Below, in pieces: positions 45,701 to 57,500 of a stretch of 64,000 bases of DNA. The notes beneath the pieces were generated by a model, which was not told the origin of the DNA, ran no database searches, and saw only the letters and a program-made list of their open reading frames with translations. Within the stretch, counting starts at the first letter, position 1; each line of letters opens with the position of its first letter. Made by a program: the position numbers and the translations under genes. Source of the stretch: Membranipora membranacea (lineage: Eukaryota > Bryozoa > Gymnolaemata > Cheilostomatida > Membraniporidae); NCBI GenBank assembly GCA_914767715.1, contig OU612072.1:186001-250000 (forward strand). Direction: 5' to 3'.

Positions 45701-48700
45701 TATTCTATCAGGTATCCTTGGACACAGTCAAACATGACTGACCACATGATGATATTTACTGGATGGTTTTTGATGATACTTCTGATAAATGTCACCATCA
45801 GTTAGGACATAACGAAGAATTATCAATGTGCTACTTCATTTACTCAGGGAGGGTTCTTTGTTCTGTCTTATGACTTGGAATGAATATAAATAGAAAACAG
45901 ATGAAGATGATAGCAAATATAGGTCAACAAGTTACTTTTTAACTACCCCATTATCCGGAAACTTTACAGGAAACCGCTTCAAACAAATAATCAAATGATC
46001 AAGGTAATCATTTGCTTGCAGATTTTAAGATTTATTTATTTGTGATCAAATGATCACCTCGATTAGCTTTATTTAAAACTTTAAGTAACTTGAAGTGTCA
46101 CAACCGAAAAATGGAAGATTCAAAAAGAGAAGTCATCAGAACTACTAATAAATTAAATTATGTTGCCCAGGCTACTCTATATTATACATTGCAACACTAA
46201 GGAAAAGTCTCCATGTTAATGGTAACTATGTAAAAAATATTTATTCTAGATCGCATACCTGACAAGTCTCCCTTTTTGGTAGGGGCCTCCCAGTTTTTAG
46301 GGGTATTTTCCACCTCCTCCCTATCTCCCTTTTTCCTCCCTTTTTTCAGCTTTCTTCACCCAGAAAACTTTTTAAGCTTCTAGTTGCAAGAAAAATTATG
46401 TCTTCCTACCCCAACAGTACATATATCTGGATATAATTGCCTATTAACATTACGATCTCTCCTCGTTCGGATAAAGTGCAACAATATTATTTTTAAAATC
46501 AGGTAAATTTCATAATATGAACGCTCTAGTTTTGGCTTAAAATAAATGACAACAAGGGCCAAATTACACGTTCACTGCGGGACGCGCAGAGTGGTACTCC
46601 GGGTCGAGAGTTCGTCCACGGAGACCTCCTGATTTCTGGGTCTACCAACTTGTCATGTATGTAAGTAATGTTTCATCATAACTGGCCAGCTGCCAATCAC
46701 CATATTATCCTAACAGTAAGTTTGTGTCTCTATGGTGGACACAGCCATCTATTGAACTGTCTGTATGTATGTACCTTTATTATCTCAAGGGGGTGATTGA
46801 GAAATAAAAAACAAAAATATCATCATGGTTTAACGATGATTTACAGAAGAGTGGATAGAAAGCAATTGAATATTTTTTTGAAAAGTTCACACTAGTTTCT
46901 GTTGTCATGCCTGTTAAAAAACTCATTTTAAGTTATTAAAAGAATGCATTTCAGCATTTAAACAAAACAGGACGCAACACCGAGTAACACTTATCTAAGT
47001 AGTCGTCCACATCAGCATAAGTTCAGAGATAATAGGAACATGCCCTCATGAGGATTGTATGGTAGGATAAATGCCTAGCATGAACTTTTTATAATGTTGA
47101 GTCTCTTCTGAAATATGGCCATCATACTTGGAGCAAGCAAAAATAGGTTTATTTGAGTTTGCTTAGTATTACCAAGGAGTTAGACTCTCTCCAACTCCTC
47201 TAAATCCTTGCCATGTATATCACCGAGCTTAATTGCAAACTTCCCGGAATGCATTGTATTACCAAGGACTTTCTTGTATTACAATTGTATTTCTTGCATG
47301 AATTCCAGGCTGCAGTTGCATTATGAATTCTTAGAAAATTGACAAATTTCTGAAAAACGTTTCCTCATTTTGTTATTGACATTTTCTTGGATTGCGTAAC
47401 GTAATGAATCTTGAATCACCCAGAAATGGTAAACAATACCAAAAGTCTGGAGTCAGATCAGTGTACAATAATAAGCCTACCAATCATCTCAATGATTTGT
47501 GTCCAAATTTTAAAGGAAGTGAAATAGAATTTCACAGAATCTCGAAATCTAACATTCGCTATTATAAGTCCCTACAGTGGTCCCAAGCCAGGAATAGTCA
47601 TGCCTTTCGTAAGGTCACGTCACCATATCAACATATCATATCACATACATACTTTTATTGTCAATCTACCTACGATCATCTTTATGAATGTTTTTCATGC
47701 AGTGACAGAACAAAAACTTAAACAATAAGGAAGAGCGGAGAGACCAAGAAAAAAAATACATTTCTTAGTAATAAAATTAATATTATCATGATTTGTTGAT
47801 GCTGTGTCAATAGAATTAGTAGAGCACAGAGAAATAGACTGAGAGAATCTTCTAAGCAGCAGAATTGACAATGTAGGGAGTTCTCTATTTTTTGTTAGCC
47901 GTTCTCACACACGGAGATTTTCTGTAAAACCACCGTGCATTTGGCTAATTTTTGTCTCTGATCGTGATTGTAGACTCGGATACAATAATGGAATCCTAGT
48001 AATTTTGTCTGTTTGTATGTCTGTAGCCCTCCGTGTTAGCTGATAATATTACTAGTCATAGATCGTAATAACATATTTTATTAACCATAGACTTAATTAG
48101 TCTGTGTTATTATCACATCCTGCAGCCTTCTTGTTTTCCAATGGTAGTCCTACATGAGTGTTATTCTTGGAACTTTTGCAATCATTACAAATAAATTACT
48201 CTACTAGTACTCAATGTATGAAGCTAGCTGTTGATTATTCTTTGAAATCATGATGAATTAAAAAAGAGGCCTGTTTCCTCGTTCTTGTTAGGATTGTTTA
48301 AGTTCTGTGAAATTTAAGAGGTCACGATTCTAAAAGTTTTTTCCTCGTTCTTGTGATGATCGTCTAATGGACACCCAGTGAATCACAGATCAGTATCAAA
48401 TTTCTCGGCTCGTTGTCTAATATCACATGTCTCTCCTGTTCCTAACAGCAGAGAAGTGCCTGTTTCAGTTTATGGAAGATGAGATGACTGCACACTCTAG
48501 GATGTCATTTATGGTCTAACATGTTCCACTCACCGGGCCTGATGATTTAGTGTACTTATTGTGATGCTGTTTATTAAGGGCAGCAATCTCTATTTATTTT
48601 ATCTAAGCGGTACATTCTGATATTTAGACAGTCAATAATAGAATTCTATAATGTTCTGCATTCTGAATTTCCAACTTTTTTCCAACTGATTTCCAACTTT

Positions 48701-48747
48701 TTTGAAGTGTTCAAGCTATATACTATATTATTGTCATTTTTTGCTAG

Positions 48748-49184
48748 CATACATAGGCTATGAGTTATGTGGGGGGGGGGGGGGGGGGGGTTTAAAATGA
48801 GTTATATCATATAGACACAGAGTAAGGATAAATCCTTACTTACTTATCCTTACTCTGTGATATAGATTAACAAGTGGCTTGGGTCAGACACATCCATCAT
48901 TAATTGTCATATGATATCACCACATCTCTTTATCTTCAGTAACCAGTCATTGTGCCTCACGTGTCACTGTAATCTACAGCTGCATAGTTTAAGTGCTCAA
49001 ACGGTGCAAGATGCTGGTAGAGGCATTTCATTGTCAACCACTTTCTTTTCTCTACCAGCATCTTGCACAGTTTGAGCGCTTAAACTAACAGCTGCATGAA
49101 GATAGATGTTGTGATGTAGATCTATATGGAAAAACTCATTTTAAAAACCTGGTTTACTCATAGCCTATGTAATAGTATGTATCC
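48748..49184. mobile_element. Foldback element about 440 bp, nearly complete palindrome with poly-G
   Basis: The ends CATAGGCTATGAGT (48752) and ACTCATAGCCTATG (49162) are reverse complements, and the similarity continues inward: TTTAAAATGAGTT, ATCTTCA, CAGCTGCAT, AGTTTAAG and GCAAGATGCTGGTAGAG are all mirrored. The left arm has 20 consecutive G (48771-48790) where the right arm has only a short CC-containing stretch. A second 16-bp hairpin (CACAGAGTAAGGATAA and complement, 48815-48860) is nested in the left arm. Confidence 0.8.
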
Positions 49185-50091
49185 TTACAAAAAATGAGAA
49201 CAATAGTATGGTGTATAGCTTGAAGATTGGACATTTAAAAAAATTTGGAAATCAGTCTTTAGGATAATTAGGATAATCCCTGGGATAATACAGAATGAAT
49301 TATAACGATCATTGAAGTGTCCCCTCTGTATGTATATCCTTACTCTGTGCAATGAACTAGTTCATTGCTCTGTGAACACATCCTGTGATGTCTGGTAGCA
49401 GACTAATTAGTGTCATTGTTATAGTTGTGGCCATATATAAGGGATGATAAGCATTCATCTGATGTCTTCAGCTCACGGACGCTCACAGCAATGAACTCGC
49501 ATTGCTCACAGTCTGTAAAGGTAGTAAAAACATGATAGCAATGACTTGTTGTAGACAAACCTCAAATTTGATGCTCCATTGAAACATTGCTACTTTAAGC
49601 CTATATATATTCACTTTACTTGTGAGACAATATCATGCTGGACGGTAGAAGTTTGAGCTCTTTAAACTGTGGTGGGTAGCTGACTGATAATGAAATGCCT
49701 CTACCAGCTAATGAAGGAGTTGTCGTCCCATTATTTATGGCTGTAGCGACTCCAATCACAGCTTTGACTTACAACCGGAAACAACTCACAACACAGGGAA
49801 GAAGAAAAACCAAACTTTCCAAATGTAACTACTAACTAAATTAAGCCTCTTCACTCCTTGGTCTAAGCACACCGATGCCTTCTTAAGCTACCTAGTTTTC
49901 TCTCTGACTTGATTGACAACAATTTCGCTAGGCGAAGGGCAATCAGTTTATAGATAGGCCATTAGTAGATGAAGAAAGACAACAGATGACTCTACCAGTC
50001 CACTCACTCACTCAGAGTCAGTGTATGTAGTATGTATATGTACATGATTAGCAATCCCCCATCACTATGACTATGGCAAAGTGTACATGCT

Positions 50092-50325
50092 TGTAACGAC
50101 ATATGCGTAACATGCTTTGGCATAACTGCCGCTCTGCTATAGCCATTTGGAGTTACAAGCATGTACTATACTTACATTTACAAATATAATATATACTATA
50201 AATTGTTAATGTCCAAGCTTAGCAATGCATGATCAACCAGCACCCCCACCCCCTTAGCATGCATGGGTGTGGTTGATCATGGACGTTGGCCAAGTATATC
50301 TGCTTGTAATTCCAGATGGCTATGG
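50092..50325. mobile_element. Nested inverted repeats (GTACATGCTTGTAAC type)
   Basis: GTACATGCTTGTAAC at about 50092 is mirrored by GTTACAAGCATGTAC near 50152. A second layer pairs TAGCCATTTGGAGTTAC...GATCAACCA with GGTTGATCA...TAATTCCAGATGGCTA at about 50268-50325. This is a foldback transposon remnant. Confidence 0.6.
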
Positions 50326-50461
50326 TACTTAAACTTCAGTAATCTGACTCGCCTCTGTAAAGGGGGCGTTATGTCAGATTGGTTTGTCAGTGATAGCCTC
50401 GTGATACTTTTCTCTCTAATCTAATGGTCGTCTATTCCGAAACCTGGATCTCTGGCAATGT

Positions 50462-50530
50462 GTACTACTACATTAGAATCAGACATCACAGTCTGCGGCA
50501 GACTTGTCTGACTAGAATGTAGTAGTATAT
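50462..50530. repeat. Imperfect hairpin of about 30-bp arms
   Basis: ACTACTACATTAGAATCAGAC is mirrored by GTCTGACTAGAATGTAGTAG around a GC-rich centre (CTGCGGCAG). Confidence 0.65.
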
Positions 50531-51157
50531 CTTGGTTGTAGATGAAAGCAGGTCAGGGTGCTTCCATTTCAATAAGAGTGAATGAGCACACTGTAGCTGT
50601 AGGGAGTATGTTTGCAAGCATATATTCATGTCATAACATAGTGATTGTGTACATATGTTGCTATAAAGGCTGACTTAGATTAAATAATAGTACATTGTAC
50701 ACAGGGTAGGCATATATGCACACCATGTGTAACATGAACCACTGAATCCTACAAGCCCAGGTGTCAATGCTGTAATGTGTATCCTACTTACTGAACGTAG
50801 GTCTATTGTCACATTTGGTACAGTTGTAAGACAGCATGCTTGTAACGAACTAACAGGTACATAGCTGTGTGTGCACATATGGATACACTGTAATATATGA
50901 TTACTCAGAGATCTAATATACTGCGTATAAGATAACCTAGTCGTGATATATCCAGGGTGTGATCAGACAGACAGTGATCAGACAGACAGTTAACCTCAGA
51001 CAGTGCCTGTAAGTGATTGTTATTTTGTTGCTTACTTTAGGTTATAGAGTTGACTGTTAGATCTACAATAACTTAAGGTTGGTCACCTATCTGCGCTCAA
51101 TGTGTGAGATTCTAGAGAGGAAGGTCTGGTGTTTGTGAGACGCCTTCAGTGGTGGCC

Positions 51158-54100
51158 ATGTTCAGAAAACTAAAACAGAAAATAGAACTTGATGGTGGTG
51201 CAGTGAAGACGTCACCAGTTAAAGTATCACAGCAGCTACAGACAGGTGAGTCAGCTATCAGACTGACAGACACTTAGGAGTAACTGTTACTCCTTACTTA
51301 CAAATTATAATTAGAAGTGAGGCTCATTGAGTGGTGGGTATAGCTGAAGCTGATCATAGCTGACCGATCTATTGTACTATCAGGTGACACAGATACACAT
51401 GTCATATATCAGTGAAATCACGCTGTAGCAATGAAAGAAAATTAATCTCAATACATTTATATGCTAATAGAAATGTCAGTGTACAAGTAAGCTTTTCCAG
51501 CTTGTGTTGACCTTATAATTTTTAGTAACCTGTTGTAGGCGATGAGTATGTTGAAGCAAGTGATAAAAAGCTATCTGACGACAACAGCTCCCTCCATCCT
51601 CAACCACAAGATGACATTTCAAAAACACAAATATCAAATGATGTCTCCACTCACACCTCTAATAAACTCTCAATAACAGAAACTCCAAAATCTGAACATC
51701 GTGTTAAAATCAACAATGAGCTTACCTCAATATCCTCTCCAGTGACGGACGCTGACACTCACTCTACAGACTTAGCAGCCACGCCCAACTCTGACCTTGA
51801 CCTTACTGAGCCGAGATCTCGCAGACAGAATCTAGCAACCACTGTGCTAAGATATGGTGAAGAGATCAGTGTTAAGAATAAACTAATATCTGAGTTAGAA
51901 CAGAGAATTACTGAGCTTAGTACTTCGGGGTCAAGGGCTGATAGCCTGAGAACCACTCATAATCCTGATGGGGGTGATACTGATACCCGTGATGATGATC
52001 AACTAGAACTCATACAGGGTCAGCTGATCGAGTGTCAGAGGTAAATCTTTATTTTGATAGTAACAGGTTAGCAATTTTTTATCATTTTCATTATTTTGAA
52101 CCTTACGCTATTGAAAAGGGTTGCTGTCAGCCGACATGTTTGTACACTGGTTTGGAGTCTTTGTGTCCCAGTGCTGATCGGCAGAGTATTAGTTCTGAGC
52201 CTACCTTGTCTGAGAAGAGTCCTGTATTAACAGTACAGGGTATATACAGTACGGCGGGGTGTATACAGTGCGGCGGGGTATATACAGTGCAACAGGGTAT
52301 ATACAGTACGACGGGGTATATACAGTACGACGGGGTATATACAGTGTTCCTGTGTTCTTGTTTAGATGTAATGGACAGTTAGATTGCAGACTGAAGGATC
52401 AGGAGAAGACAATAACACACTTAGAGAAGACGATAGTTCGATTAGAAGCTACGGATGAGTCTAATACAGGGATTATATCTAAACTAGAGACACAACTACT
52501 GAGTAAACAGTCAGAGCTGGATAAACTAAAACTACAGTGTGAGAATCTATCAGATAATCTGAGAGAACAGGAGACTCTCGTACAATCTCTCCTATCACAG
52601 GTGAGTGTGAGTCACCGCGGGCCGCGAGGGGGGTGTGAGAAGTCATCTCCTACTAGGGAGAGTCAGCATAAGTAGTCATCGCCTATGAATTAATTGGGGG
52701 GGGGGGGGTTCTTTGGGTGAATCTCCTGCTGGAGAAGGTATAAAATCAATGAATGTAGTAAGTTTTGTATAGGTCTGTATTAGGAGTCATGCCCTCAGCA
52801 TGTCTGCGCAGTTACTGTGAGATGTTGGTAGGTGGGTCGGTACTTTGTATTACATGTAGTTGGTTTGGATAGCTGCAGAATTTGTAACAAGCTGGCTTGT
52901 AAGAGTAACCTCAGCTGTCAGATTAATCTGTCTGTTATAATATAAGTTCACTCAGTTGGATCAAGTATACCTTATATACCTTATATACCTTATATAAAGT
53001 TACTACTACTATATAAAGTTACTACTACTATATAAAGTTACTACTACTATATAAAGTTACTACTACTATAAATTTGGGCCTCCATAACATCTCCGTCTCA
53101 GGTTCGTACCCATCACATCTCTAGTTCCAACATTGACTGGACACACACAGTATCATTGTCCTGTTTTATATAATGAGACGGACGCTCCACTGAACATCAT
53201 AGGGTGTTAGAATTCCGAAAAACCGCCCATCAGTTTTTGTCATATTATACAATATATCCTTACTACCTTAGATGACTAAAGGATCCACAGGAGGGAAAGT
53301 TAGCAATGGGAGTACTGCAGACTTATCTTATTATAGATATAAGTCTCAGATAGATAGATAGATAGACCTCTATCAGTTACTATACTCAGGATCATAGATA
53401 GATAGACTGATCTCTATCAGGTCTGCTGGGTCTGTCAGAGAATCACTTGTTAGGCTGATATAAATACCACCTGGTGTACTGTCAGCACCAAGTAAAGGCT
53501 ACAGGTCAAGCACTTGATCAAGTGTCAGTAGAGGGGAGGGGGTGATCTAGGTAAAGCACTGTAATAATAATCAGATGACTGTTTGCTGACTTTGTTATAA
53601 GGCTGCTAAAAATACTCAACTGTCTAATGTTTAGAGAATTAAAAAAAGTATAAAATGTGACAGGTGAGGTGATCTTTTATTGTTGATAGGTCAAATGTCT
53701 GTTTTAAAAACTAGTTTAATTTTAATTGAGTGTATGATATGATATATAATATGTCAGAGATCAAGCAGACCATGGTTGCTGAATGTAATACTCGAGTCCA
53801 GACTTCTGATTTTAGCAGTCTTGGCGGCGGCAGGCATTACAAATATTTAGAAACCAAGTCTAAAAATTCCCAGCTAGCAACCACCATGCAGCCATGCCCC
53901 CACCCTCTCCTATATCCATTAACATATAGAAAGATAACTCCTCTAAATTTGTATGTGATAGAAAATGATTGTTTAATAAGATGTAACTTCCAGCAAATTA
54001 ATAACTTTGCCTGGCCACTACTTCAGTCAAAATATTGATGGTACATTATCCTACTTAAACTGATCATTACAATGTATTTATAATAGCCATCAACTAGCAA

Positions 54101-54161
54101 AATAATTAGCAGCAGAATTAGCGGAAAAGTGTAGAATTTTTCTTTGTTTTATCATGACAGC

Positions 54162-54205
<44 letters not shown>

Positions 54206-54491
54206 TATAGGCAGAGAAGAATAGCTCATATATAGAGGAGAAGGAGCTGATCATATCTCAGCTACAACAAACAATGAGTACTACTGAGTCATCTACTACT
54301 GCTACAGCTCCAGCAGCTCCAGCAGCTCCAGCTGACACGATGTGAGTCTCGTATCAATCAGACAAGAGGTCTTATAATATATATCCATCTCATACATGTG
54401 TACTGACTCTGGGTAGTGATGTCTGTACTGGGCTACTATATAACATAGGGCTACAGAAACATCAATATCATCAGAGTGAGAACGCTGCTCA

Positions 54492-54532
<41 letters not shown>

Positions 54533-57500
54533 CCAAAGTCTCACACGAGGCCTAAACAATCACATGAGATTCAGTTCTGCCATGAGGGAGTTACCTTCCC
54601 CTTGCATATAAAGACATAAATTTGTTTTTGTTGAGCCATATGATGTGGCACTGTATTGTTGTGTGACACGAGATTCTTTTAGCCTCAACCATAAATCTCC
54701 AGCCATTATCCAATATAAATATGAGATATTATTATATGTCACCTCGATCTTTGGTCTTTCAAATTGTTGAGTGAGAACATGTATAGTCCCAACAATGCAT
54801 GAATGATTTAGGTATAGGACCTCTTACAGGGCTTGCTGTCCCCTCCAGGTCAAATCTATATTTCAGTATCCCCCTGAGTATTCCCCTGAGTACACCCCTG
54901 AGTATTCCCCCTGAGTATTCCCCCGAGTATTCCCCTGAGTATTCCCCTGAGTATTCCCCCGAGTATTCCCCTGAGTATACTGCTGAGCTGATGTACTTGT
55001 TATTGATTTGACAGTGAGATATCAGATAGACAGCAGACATACAGACAGACAGACTCTTCTGAGCTGAAGACAAAGTTACAGAGAGCGCACTCACACTCCA
55101 AACAGCTGGAGAAACAGCTGGAGGATAAGAGCACACAACTACTAAATCTACTACAAGAGAATAAACAGATCAAAACTAACCTAGAAAATAATAAACAACA
55201 GGTACGATTTATAGAGTCACGAGCATGATAGAGTGGGAATGGGGGGGGGGGTAGATATACCCACAAGGTATCCAGATCCATGACTGAGGAGCTCAGACTC
55301 GGCATGGGAAGGTATCTCCAGCGGTTCTTGTGTGTTATTGGTATGTTGAATATATGATTATATATATGTTTATAATGAGATACTGTATATCGTATTATAT
55401 AATAATGATAGTATGTATACAAAACCCTACTGACCCTCATATTTCGCGGGCTCCTAATTCGCGGAGGGCACGACTCCAACCTTTTTCACTAGCCTTAATT
55501 ATTCACGGATCTCAGGCCCGCGGTATTGAGAGGATTACTCCTCTATAGTAGTAGTAGTATTCTATTTTAAAAAAAACAGACTTCAAAGGGATTTGCACCT
55601 GCAACATCATTTGTTAATGTGATTACAAGGCAGACGCTCTACACACTGAGCTATTAAGCCTCTTGACTAATAATCAATGTATTTAGCTAGTTTTAAGTAT
55701 TCCGGTTGAAAACATACGGTCAGTAGGGTATATATATATAATATATATATATGTATGTTATTGTTTGTATGTACCTTCTGTAGTCAGTGGATGAGTTATT
55801 ATCTGTATCGGAGGAGGAGAGTCAGCTTAGACAGCAGTTATCTTCTTATATAACTAAACTCTCTACTCTGGAAGCTCAACATAAAACTCAGAGCAGACTA
55901 CTCAACGAGAAACACAAACTCATGTCTAATCTGGTCAGTATTATAGTAATATACTATTCCCTAACCTTCCTCTCTTATCCCCCCCCCCCCTCTACGCTCA
56001 ACGGCTGAGCTAGTCCAGTCTGTCCACTAAGGGCTTTTTGTATATCCTCCGATTTCTGAATTGATTGATTCTTTCATGTTTATATGTTTATTCCTTGTGT
56101 TTGTTTGTCGCATGAGGCCGAGATGCCTTCAGATATGGGAGGAGTAGAGTCCCAGGCTACACCCAAACCTCAATCAGTCAACATGATGAGTATATTTTGA
56201 TTTTGAGCATCACAAGTTCGGAATGGACAATGTAACCTCACCACAAGGGACCACCCAGAAGTGAGATCAAGCTTTGTATTGTATTATATTGTATTGCTTT
56301 GTATTCTTTGGTTTGATATTAAATATATATGATATGATGTATTTTGTAGGAGGCAACCCTTGAGAAACAGCTCAATAACACTAAGAAGGACAAGGATTCA
56401 CTTATATCTAACTATACTCAACAAGTCACTGAGCTACAGAAGAGATGTGACTCGCTAAAACATAGCCTAGATTCTGAGAGTCAAGGTCATAAACGTGTCA
56501 AGGTGAGGTAGCCATTCAAATACACACCGTTAGAAACTACGTATTCATCAGCACTGCTATATAAGAGTGACCTGGCTCCAAATAAGTTAATAATAATTGT
56601 GATGGCGGCAAAATCTGTATAATATGCCTATTCTTTAATGGATATCGACATTCTCATCATACAAACAGCAAAGAGTTCTCTCTAACTCAGAGACAATATT
56701 TAATATTTTATTGAACAGTAGTTGTTTTCTCTCTGAACCTTTTCATTTTAAGCAGACAACTCCAAAGTATGCTCTTGTATTAATCACAGATATTTATTAT
56801 GGTACATTTGGGAGGATTAGCTGTGATGATCAAATGATCGAATGCTTACCATTACCAATAACAGCACATAGTTTAGACATCATACAGACACACACTATCT
56901 TACTGTCACCATCTCTACCCCTCTATTACCAGTCCTTGTTACTGATATGGATTATATTGAATCACACTTAATCTGTACATCTATCTACTCACACTTTGAT
57001 TATCAGTGACTCGCCATTTGTATAAAATAACTCTAAAACCTGCTACTCAAGCTTCTACAGCTTGTTTTATACAGACTGGTATATCTGTATATTTTTATAC
57101 TCATGTAATTATATACATGTATATTTGCATACTTGTAATGATGTATATCCGTATATGTTTATTCTTGTTTACTTGATGATTGTTTGTGATACCAGGAGGA
57201 GTTAGATAGTCTGAGAGAAGAAGCTCTAGATAAACAATTAGATGATGAGAAGCAGCTCACTGACCTGCATGAGCAGTTATCAGGACTACGAGGTAAACAC
57301 ATACAGAATATTCCGGGAGGATAATTAGTGAAGCTGCAGTGGAGTCAACATTGTATCATACTAAACTCTTCCTAGAGATAGATTGAACACTCAAATTGTT
57401 CTATTAGTATCAGGACATCGAATGCACACCACTGATATCAGACAACTCTTGTTCAATGTAATTATTAAAGTTGTAACTTGTATTTTAATTAACACGACTT

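Larger units (their letters stand above)
43485..51157. other. Repeat-rich spacer between the TFP cluster and the golgin gene
   Basis: No gene was recognised. The frame at 47392-47721 (109 codons, cysteine and tyrosine rich) has no splice context or family match. The region holds the large 17-bp array, a 22-24-bp array, the 48748-49184 foldback element, hairpins at 50092-50325 and 50462-50530, and AT-rich spacer. The golgin promoter should be near 51000-51150. Confidence 0.45.

Noticed and set aside
47392-47721. 109-codon ORF
   Set aside because: No splice signals, no recognisable domain, and composition is compatible with chance.
55570-55661. Functional tRNA-Thr gene
   Set aside because: Acceptor and anticodon stems do not pair and the distance between A and B boxes is too long; a SINE or pseudo-tRNA is more likely.
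56140-56200. Extra golgin exon between exons 6 and 7
   Set aside because: A GCCTTCAG acceptor-like site is followed by a short open stretch, but it soon meets stops and has no donor; exons 6 and 7 already join in phase 0.
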